A DNA stretch of 17,263 nucleotides, taken from assembly GCA_036394315.1 (NCBI GenBank), contig DASWFI010000042.1, positions 1 to 17,263 on the forward strand, written 5' to 3'. This document shows, one piece after another, positions 7,376 through 13,251 of the stretch. The translations under genes and the position numbers were made by a program. Every line of letters starts with the position of its first letter. Position 1 is the first letter of the stretch. Source of the stretch: DASWFI01 sp036394315. GTDB taxonomy: Bacteria > Patescibacteriota > Doudnabacteria > UBA920 > O2-02-FULL-48-8. Below the pieces are notes generated by a model. That model was not told the DNA's origin and searched no databases. It saw only the letters and a program-made list of their open reading frames with translations.

Positions 7376-7399
7376 GACTGGAGCCTTAACTGGGGCTTT
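7376..7399 (+). repeat. 12-base doublet (ACTGGAGCC type)
   Basis: GACTGGAGCCTT (7376-7387) is followed by AACTGGGGCTTT (7388-7399). One frame reads STGALTGALK and then a stop, nearly the same peptide as the cluster at 7287, so the two are likely copies of one element. Confidence 0.6.
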
Positions 7400-7420
7400 G
7401 AAATAGTATTTGTAGTCCAC

Positions 7421-8542
7421 TCAGTGACAATATTTGGCAATTGCATCATCAGCTCCGAAGATCTTAAGATCTCTTGCCTTAGAAAGATCAGCGCAAGCAC
7501 TTTCATACTGGTATAATGAAACTTCGCTTCTTCCCCGTAACAGATAAGCTTTCCCATGGTCTGGTTCAAATACAATAACCCGGTCAAAATCCTGAATGGC
7601 ATCCTTAAAGTTATACAATGAATATTTCGCCAAGCCCCGTTCAAAAATGGCAGCAACATATTGAGGTTTCAATTCAATAGCCTTATTGAGATCTTCAATA
7701 GCGCCATAGGAATCATTCAGCGAATACTTTGCAACGGCTCTATCGAAAAAATAGGTTGCGATATTCGGCTTTAAAAGTATGGCCTTAGTATAGTCATCGA
7801 TAGCGCCATGGTATAGGTTTTCATCATATTTTATGGTTCCTCTTCCACAATATGCTTCGGCGTACTTTGGATTAAGCTCTATGGCCCTGTCCAGATCTCT
7901 TAACGCGTTTGAATAATCCTTAATGGCGCACTCGGCTTCCCCTTTATAACAATAGGCTTCTGCATAATCTTTCTTTTGTGCGATTGCCTTACTATAATCA
8001 TCTATTGATCCCCGATAGTCACCGGCTTTATACCTGGCAGTGCCTCTATTGTAAAACACACCCTCTGTCTTTAACTTCAAAGCTATCGCTCTGTTAAAAT
8101 CAGTTATTGCTCCTTTATAATCTCCGAGGAAGCATTTGTCGGATCCTCTGTCATAAAAAGCCACACTATCATTGGGGTTAAGACGAATTCCTTCGTCATA
8201 GTCCTTGATTGCCCCTTTATAATCTTCCAATTCCTTTTTGACGATAGCCCTATCTACAAAGGCTTTTCCAAAATTCGGGTTTATTTTGATTGCCTTGTTA
8301 TAGTCTTGTAAAGCTCCATGGTAATCCTTCAATTCAACTTTTGCAAGACCTCTATCTACCAATGCGATGTAATTATTTGGATCTTCTTCCAAAGCCCTAC
8401 TGTATTCTTTAATAGCACCCTTATAATTTCCGGCATTGGCTTTCATTACACCTTTGTGTACATAAGAGGATTTATATGATTGCCCAAAGATGTGGAAATT
8501 AAAAGATATAAGAAGAACGACAGCAATCAAAAATTTGATCAT
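7421..8542 (-). CDS. Secreted tetratricopeptide (TPR) repeat protein
   Basis: Protein of 373 residues with an N-terminal signal peptide (MIKFLIAVVLLISFNFHIFG, cleavage probably before or after Gln21), so it acts in the periplasm or at the cell surface. From about residue 27 to the end it is built of ten consecutive 34-residue TPR units. Each shows the usual pattern of a small residue or Gly in helix A (for example DRGLAKVEL) and DY-x-GAI-x-D-(Y/F)-x-(K/R)-AI in helix B, often closing with NP. TPR stacks bind partner proteins; no catalytic domain is present and the partner is unknown. The end, AIAKYCH, is a common finish for this type in Bacteroidota. The gene is alone on its strand, and no neighbour suggests a pathway. 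A strong terminator and tRNA-like remnant lie upstream of it. Confidence 0.88.
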   Translation of the reverse strand: MIKFLIAVVLLISFNFHIFGQSYKSSYVHKGVMKANAGNYKGAIKEYSRALEEDPNNYIALVDRGLAKVELKDYHGALQDYNKAIKINPNFGKAFVDRAIVKKELEDYKGAIKDYDEGIRLNPNDSVAFYDRGSDKCFLGDYKGAITDFNRAIALKLKTEGVFYNRGTARYKAGDYRGSIDDYSKAIAQKKDYAEAYCYKGEAECAIKDYSNALRDLDRAIELNPKYAEAYCGRGTIKYDENLYHGAIDDYTKAILLKPNIATYFFDRAVAKYSLNDSYGAIEDLNKAIELKPQYVAAIFERGLAKYSLYNFKDAIQDFDRVIVFEPDHGKAYLLRGRSEVSLYQYESACADLSKARDLKIFGADDAIAKYCH

Positions 8543-8764
8543 AATATTTATTAGGGCTTGGGGCCTGGTAGATTAAATTACTTTTGAGGAGAACCGCAAT
8601 AGAGGGTAGTTTCATACAATAAGGTTTGTCTTTTTCACCGCTACCTGGAATGACATTATATCATTTCATATCCCGAAGGTACAAATACCTCTGAAAACCC
8701 TTAAAACAATTCTTAAACAGAATGGCAGGAATCGATGGGAATCGCCAAAATCCCGGGCGTGAAA
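8543..8764. other. Upstream region of the TPR gene
   Basis: No gene. It should contain the TPR promoter on the minus strand; TAATTTAA about 40 bases before the start codon is a weak -7-like box, with no clear -33 box at the right distance. Confidence 0.3.
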
Positions 8765-8798
8765 AAACCCGCATCAAATCTACGTCTGATGCGGGTTT
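8765..8798 (-). terminator. Strong hairpin terminator after the Asn-like tRNA remnant
   Basis: Perfect 12-base-pair stem, AAACCCGCATCA (8765-8776) with TGATGCGGGTTT (8787-8798), and a 10-base loop. On the minus strand the stem runs into TTTTTT, a classic intrinsic terminator. It lies about 35 bases past the 3' end of the tRNA-like sequence, as expected for the native terminator of a tRNA gene. It may also stop transcription in the other direction. Confidence 0.85.
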
Positions 8799-8833
8799 CG
8801 GTTCGTTTTTACACTTTTTAATTCCTGTTCTGC

Positions 8834-8911
8834 GCTCCCCTGCTGGACTTGAACCAGCGACCCTCTGATTAACAGCCGCTCTAACGCCTTAATCAGACCG
8901 AAGCAGGGTGA
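8834..8911 (-). tRNA. Degenerate tRNA-Asn(GUU)-like sequence, probably a pseudo-tRNA
   Basis: The 3' half is a good tRNA-Asn. The anticodon loop CTGTTAA with anticodon GTT (8871-8873), 3' anticodon stem TCAGA, variable GGGTC, a perfect T arm GCTGG-TTCAAGT-CCAGC (8842-8858) and acceptor strand AGGGGAG (8835-8841) are all present. The 5' half is wrong. The bases before the loop (AGCGG) do not pair with TCAGA, as if about four bases were lost. The D region is only partly recognisable (GTTAGAGC), and no CTCCCCT-like strand pairs with the acceptor. It therefore looks like a decayed gene or an attachment-site remnant and not a working tRNA. A covariance-model search would settle this. Confidence 0.5.
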
Positions 8912-8950
8912 ACTGGCTTTAACCTAACTATTTAATTATCAATCATTTAA

Positions 8951-9160
8951 TTGTTTTTGCCAACTTCGATTGTAACCCCCAGAAGGGTGTTTAAGGAGTA
9001 TATAAAATCTGGGTATTCTGTCGCAGTGCCTATGGATAGTATAATGAAACTGATTGATGAAGAGTTTGTCACAGAGATAGATATTAAAGAGGAAGATTTC
9101 CCTGACGAAATTAAAGAACAAGTTAATAATTTTAGAGACCTTTTTAGGGGCAAAAAATAA
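8951..9160 (+). CDS. Small acidic protein or 3' remnant of a gene, unknown function
   Basis: Open frame of up to 69 codons between the two tRNA remnants. I do not recognise a family. The composition is protein-like: the second half is acidic and helical (MKLIDEEFVTEIDIKEEDF, then DEIKEQVNNFRDLF) and ends in RGKK. The only start at the 5' end is TTG at 8951, directly after an in-frame TAA. The first ATG, at 9032, would leave 42 residues. Since the frame is coding-like from its start but lacks a good start codon, it may be the 3' end of a larger gene cut off by the rearrangement that broke the tRNA. No ribosome site or partner gene helps decide. Confidence 0.3.
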   Translation: MFLPTSIVTPRRVFKEYIKSGYSVAVPMDSIMKLIDEEFVTEIDIKEEDFPDEIKEQVNNFRDLFRGKK

Positions 9161-9343
9161 TAGGTTGCATTTCTAGAAATATTATAGTATAGAATTTTTG
9201 TTACATGATTTGATACATATTGCCGGAAAATAACTGTCAGTTTCTCATAATGAATATCACATCATATTGAAAAATGGCATTGATAATTAATCCTTTAGAA
9301 TAGCAGATTGAAATAATTGAAACAAGTGTAAAAGTAAATTTTT
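9161..9343. other. AT-rich spacer, nothing recognised
   Basis: Low-GC sequence without a gene, hairpin or repeat that I can support. No tRNA 5' half precedes the Met-like remnant at 9344. Confidence 0.4.
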
Positions 9344-9388
9344 GGACTCATAATCAGAGGGTCGCTGGATCGTGCCCAGTTGGGTCCA
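9344..9388 (+). pseudogene. 3' half of a tRNA with CAU anticodon (Met-like remnant)
   Basis: Starts close to the anticodon loop: CTCATAA with anticodon CAT at 9349-9351, then TCAGA, GGGTC, T stem GCTGG (9364-9368) with loop ATCGTGC and CCAGT, and acceptor strand TGGGTCC followed by A (9388). The T loop lacks its conserved TTC start and one T-stem pair is only a wobble, so it is decayed. No D arm or 5' acceptor strand exists upstream. Break near the anticodon loop plus a kept 3' end is what remains when an element integrates into a tRNA gene. Bases 9351-9368 equal the reverse complement of 8854-8871 in the Asn-like remnant. Confidence 0.6.
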
Positions 9389-9399
9389 CTCAATACTGT

Positions 9400-9426
9400 A
9401 AAGGGTTTCAGACAATGGAACCCTTT
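9400..9426 (+). terminator. Terminator after the Met-like tRNA remnant
   Basis: Nine-pair stem with one wobble: AAAGGGTTT (9400-9408) and GAACCCTTT (9418-9426) around a 9-base loop, followed by TTGCCTTTTT. It sits just past the tRNA 3' end, as the native terminator of that tRNA would. Confidence 0.7.
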
Positions 9427-9439
9427 TGCCTTTTTAAGC

Positions 9440-9461
9440 ATTTGCATACAATTTGCATACA
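9440..9461 (+). repeat. Perfect 11-base doublet next to the Met-like tRNA remnant
   Basis: ATTTGCATACA occurs at 9440-9450 and again at 9451-9461 without a mismatch. It lies about 50 bases beyond the tRNA 3' end and just past the terminator, a position and layout that would suit arm-type binding sites of a tyrosine integrase. The remaining 190 bases to the next gene show nothing further. Confidence 0.6.
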
Positions 9462-9653
9462 TTGGGCTTTATATTGGCTATTTTCTATCAAACTTCCAGC
9501 ATATCATTTCCAGGTCCCTCATCCCCTTTTTTCGATGGGTCCCTATTATCCGAATGAATGCCTCAACTAATCCTGGAAATAAGTTTGACTAATGAAGTTT
9601 TTTAGACCAAGGGAAAGCGAGAATTATCCCGCTCAAGAAATAAAATCGAGAGG

Positions 9654-12029
9654 CTATTTCTTAACATTGAAAGATAAGCTTGTAACTGCCGGATTTCCCT
9701 GATCTGAAATACCCTGAATTACCACGACGTATCTGCCGGCCGCGTCAGAAGAAAAAAACTCAATCTCCTCATTGCCTGCATTCCCGGTTTTTAAAGACGG
9801 ATTCCAATACAATAGGGTCCTGAAATCAGGCAACCTGCTTGAATATTTTTGAGGTGTCTCATACGATGGCGAATAAAATTCGCGTTGCTGCTGCAAACCA
9901 TCAAAATCTACAATTACGCATCGGGGATCCAACGCATAACCATTCATATCCCCTTTATAGGTTTTGCAATCTACAATACCATAATAGCCAATGTTGCCCA
10001 GGAAATATTTCTTTGTAACCACTCCAATCGATCTTATTTTCAGGGGATCATAATTCATGAATTTGTTTATATCGAGCATGGCGACTCCGTCCAGCAGGAT
10101 AAGCGGATCCGGTTCAAAAGGGATGTGGTTACGCGCATCATTTACATGCAAATGAAATGATCCCCGTTTGTTAGAAATATTAATCTCCCTGACATATTCC
10201 CGAAGCACCTCTTCGAGCGTGGAAAACCTCGTGTACCGGTCAAGAAAATACTCAACATCCGGTTTCTGATAAAACGGAGTGTTGTCTTCCTCGTTAACAA
10301 TAAAATGGTTAAGCTTGCTTTCATTATAAACATGCTGTACCTGCAGATAAATACTCTTCCTGTTCACCAGGGCAACATCGCCTTTGGCGAGACTGAATGG
10401 GGGCATTTGATAATTGTAAACTTTTTGCGAAAATGGAGAAATGAATTTGATCTCAGCGTTACTATCCGGCGACTGGAAAATAAATTCCTGGTCTCCAAAA
10501 GAATTTTTTAATTCAAAATTTACAATTCCATCTGAATCACTAACCGATGACCAGAACCTGGTATTCATTCCGGGTACTGAAAGAAATACAGGTGCGTTCT
10601 CTAAAGGCATTCCTGTTGGTTTGTCGGAAATCCTTGCAGAAACAATCTCGCCGTTGAATTCAGGAGCAAATTTCCAGGTTGGGTTTTGTTGATGCAGGAT
10701 ATATTTCCAGTTAAATCTTCTCCACCCATGCGTGAGCATGAGATTATCCATGGCATCTTCCTTCCCTGGCTCATTCTCATTAAAATACCAGGAAGGTGAT
10801 TCTATATTTCCCTTTATGTCGGAAGTGAGTAAGAGGTAGTTCTGAATGTCAATTTGATCGGGGCTCTGTAAAGAATCCAACCGATAGATCGATACAGACA
10901 TTTTTGAGCCGATAGGCGAACCTTTATTGTCAGAAGCCTCAATATGTATCTTAATTTTTTTCCTGATCCCATATTCAGCGCCATCAGCAGATGCAGCGAT
11001 CTGAAATTGTTTACGTGGAAAAATAAAATAAAGTCTTTCACAAACAGGTTGATTATTTTTAAATACAGTGAAATGTGTAATACCCTCATCGAGCTTATTT
11101 TTGTCCACCAATATACTTCCCCGGCCATTCACCAATGGAACAATTGCAGCTATTTTTACCGCACCACGTGTATGTGCAAATACATATACAGAATCGGTTG
11201 ATTGCTCGTTTGAGTGAATATAGATACCGAGCTTTTCATAACTGTCCGATGAAACCTGCATGGTTATTCCACTATCAAATGATGACGGCAATTGTTTCTC
11301 TATTATCTTCCCATTCGCAAGTATTAACCGGGCCAAATACTCATGACCGTAAACGGGCGTCAATTTAAAATGCCCCATGCCCATCCTGGCCGTTTGAAAA
11401 TGAAATAGAGTATCTTTCCCACCATCCACGATAACGCCCCCGCATTCCATCCCTTTTCCGTATTGGTTAGTGACCTGAAATGCAATTTTACTTTCGATGC
11501 CATTGACCAGGTTTCCTCCTTCCGGGAAAAATCCGAGATCATATATTTCCTTGACCGGCGATACACTATCCTGGTTGTTTTGTTCTGTACTAATAATACC
11601 AAGAAGCTTTTCAAAAAATAAATTTGAATCAAAATTTTTCATCCATTGGGTATAACAAAGAAGTTTATAATAACCAGTATGTAGTTCATGAGGAATTAAA
11701 ATCGATCCGATGCCATCAGACTTCTTTAAAGAGACCTTGGCCTGAAATACCGGTTTATTGGACTGATCGATCAGCTCAATATAGGCAATCTCACTTAGCT
11801 GGAGTGGTTTATGAAAACATCCGTCTACATAATAAATTTTGAACCATGCGATTTCACCTGGCATGTATATATCCTTATCCGTATGCACAAATAATTTTTC
11901 CTGCAAATAATTCCTGCGCCATGTATCAAATGCCGGCTCCGGGAAGTTTTGCGAAATTTGCTGTCCCTTCGCTTCCGGCATAATCCAGGAGACAATAATC
12001 AAGCCTATATAAAATCCGTATCTATTCAT
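9654..12029 (-). CDS. Large secreted MG2 and plug-like domain protein of a TonB receptor locus
   Basis: Protein of 791 residues with a signal peptide (about 1-22, ending AKGQ). Near the start is the hallmark of a Bacteroidota family with a macroglobulin MG2-like domain: KLFVHTDKDIYMPGEIAWFK (46-64 region). Several Ig-like beta domains follow, including a regulatory-type segment around 455-515 (SARISDKPTGMPLENAPVFL). Residues about 643-695 look like a TonB plug piece: LILLDGVAMLDINKF, then SIGVVTKKYFLGNIGYYGIV. Members usually lie beside TonB-dependent receptors and are probably outer-membrane or surface proteins. No thioester or protease motif is seen. This is the last gene of the four-gene operon, 32 bases after the DUF4249 gene. 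An imperfect hairpin at 9616-9633 may end the transcript. The family call is confident; the exact role is unknown. Confidence 0.83.
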   Translation of the reverse strand: MNRYGFYIGLIIVSWIMPEAKGQQISQNFPEPAFDTWRRNYLQEKLFVHTDKDIYMPGEIAWFKIYYVDGCFHKPLQLSEIAYIELIDQSNKPVFQAKVSLKKSDGIGSILIPHELHTGYYKLLCYTQWMKNFDSNLFFEKLLGIISTEQNNQDSVSPVKEIYDLGFFPEGGNLVNGIESKIAFQVTNQYGKGMECGGVIVDGGKDTLFHFQTARMGMGHFKLTPVYGHEYLARLILANGKIIEKQLPSSFDSGITMQVSSDSYEKLGIYIHSNEQSTDSVYVFAHTRGAVKIAAIVPLVNGRGSILVDKNKLDEGITHFTVFKNNQPVCERLYFIFPRKQFQIAASADGAEYGIRKKIKIHIEASDNKGSPIGSKMSVSIYRLDSLQSPDQIDIQNYLLLTSDIKGNIESPSWYFNENEPGKEDAMDNLMLTHGWRRFNWKYILHQQNPTWKFAPEFNGEIVSARISDKPTGMPLENAPVFLSVPGMNTRFWSSVSDSDGIVNFELKNSFGDQEFIFQSPDSNAEIKFISPFSQKVYNYQMPPFSLAKGDVALVNRKSIYLQVQHVYNESKLNHFIVNEEDNTPFYQKPDVEYFLDRYTRFSTLEEVLREYVREINISNKRGSFHLHVNDARNHIPFEPDPLILLDGVAMLDINKFMNYDPLKIRSIGVVTKKYFLGNIGYYGIVDCKTYKGDMNGYALDPRCVIVDFDGLQQQREFYSPSYETPQKYSSRLPDFRTLLYWNPSLKTGNAGNEEIEFFSSDAAGRYVVVIQGISDQGNPAVTSLSFNVKK

Positions 12030-12061
12030 ATGCTAATCTGACAATTTTGTTTTCAATCCTT

Positions 12062-13243
12062 TTATGGCCAAAAAGCTGGTTTTGTGCTTGTTCCCTTAAG
12101 CCTGCAATCGACACATCCTATATCCGCTGCGGTAAAAGTGAAAATAACCCCGTTTGGAGGGGGAGTAGAAGGGTTTCTTGTTATATAATTAACAGGCAGG
12201 ATATGAGGCGTCACGCCATCGGGATAATAATCGTTGTCCCTGATAAAAGCAGAATCGTTATTTTGGACCATTAAAGAACAACCCGATGTGTAGCCCCAGC
12301 CGGGGAGATCAGCGTTGCTTATATATGCTCTTTTCTCCCGGATGGGGCAGGAAGAAACGTATCCGATCACGATTTCATCAGGCTTGGATACACAGTGTAT
12401 ATTTCCCTGCAAATCGGATGGCTGTGCGTCGAATAGGCTACCCAGTTGTTCTGAATTTCTCTTCATTTTGTTCAGAAATTCATATCCATCCTTTGAATAA
12501 GCATATTGACGGACATCGATACTGTATAATACGCTCAACTTCCACGACGCGGGTTGTATAACGGTCAGTGGGTTGGATATGGTGTCAACGGCGTATTTTA
12601 TAGTCGATCCCAGGATGAACTGTTGGGATGCCTCGGATTGCCAGCATTTGTACCTGGAGCTGTCATCCAACCAGTATTTAATAGGATCAAAATAGGTTAC
12701 AAAATAAGGATCATTCGAAGCGTATTTGGTAGCCGGTATATAGGCTGAATGAAATTCCCATGTTCCAACATAATCCCATTGAAAATATTTGGCCTTATTC
12801 CGCGGATCATGGGTATTCACTGCAAGATGCACACCATCAGATGCGTAATTCCATGATATGCTGTCAATCGGCGGATTATCGTTTACTGTAACATAGTCTG
12901 AAAGATATTCTTTTCCGCCGGCAACGATTCGCAGCCTATATTTCAGGTTAACGTCCAGGTTCAGGCCATTCGCCATATATTCGCCAGATGAGCTTTCTGT
13001 TAAAGGATATGTCTGGTTATTCTGATCCATTACCATCGCTGTCGCCCCGCTCTCCATAACCACCGTTCCATCCGTAAGTTGTGTGGTCCTGGATAGTTTG
13101 ATAGTCGTGTTTCCCGGCCCGCTGTTAATGACGCCTTCCACCACCAGGTAACCAAGGTCCGGAGAATTAAAAGGCGAAATATACGTTTTCTTACAAGCTA
13201 ATAAGAAAAGAGAAGAGAATAGTATTTTGAATAACTTCTTCAT
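12062..13243 (-). CDS. DUF4249 family lipoprotein
   Basis: Predicted lipoprotein of 393 residues with lipobox LLAC (Cys17) followed by KKTY. The start of the mature protein, FNSPDLGYLVVEGVINSGPG, then TTIKLSRT, is typical of DUF4249, a beta-rich Bacteroidota family nearly always coded next to a TonB-dependent receptor with a carboxypeptidase-like regulatory domain. It has been suggested to act as the receptor's surface lipoprotein partner, much as SusD does for SusC, but this is not proven. Several cysteines near the C-terminus (GCVDCRLKG) may form disulfides or bind metal. It begins only 8 bases after the receptor's stop codon, so the two are almost certainly cotranscribed. Family confident, ligand unknown. 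Confidence 0.87.
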   Translation of the reverse strand: MKKLFKILFSSLFLLACKKTYISPFNSPDLGYLVVEGVINSGPGNTTIKLSRTTQLTDGTVVMESGATAMVMDQNNQTYPLTESSSGEYMANGLNLDVNLKYRLRIVAGGKEYLSDYVTVNDNPPIDSISWNYASDGVHLAVNTHDPRNKAKYFQWDYVGTWEFHSAYIPATKYASNDPYFVTYFDPIKYWLDDSSRYKCWQSEASQQFILGSTIKYAVDTISNPLTVIQPASWKLSVLYSIDVRQYAYSKDGYEFLNKMKRNSEQLGSLFDAQPSDLQGNIHCVSKPDEIVIGYVSSCPIREKRAYISNADLPGWGYTSGCSLMVQNNDSAFIRDNDYYPDGVTPHILPVNYITRNPSTPPPNGVIFTFTAADIGCVDCRLKGTSTKPAFWP

Positions 13244-13251
13244 ACTGGCCG

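Larger units (their letters stand above)
7041..7420. other. Intergenic region with repeat clusters and possible gene remnant
   Basis: No intact gene. Four more short-period clusters lie at 7118, 7233, 7287 and 7376. A frame open from about 7038 to a stop at 7223-7225 has no ATG before the repeats and reads protein-like, including IEQLMPQLMPK across the cluster at 7118. It could be the decayed 3' part of a gene, but I cannot name a family. The last cluster stops 21 bases before the end of the TPR gene. Confidence 0.4.

Noticed and set aside
9380..9592. Plus-strand frame beginning inside the Met-like tRNA remnant
   Set aside because: The TTG start lies within the tRNA 3' end and the frame crosses a terminator and a repeat doublet, so it is not a gene.
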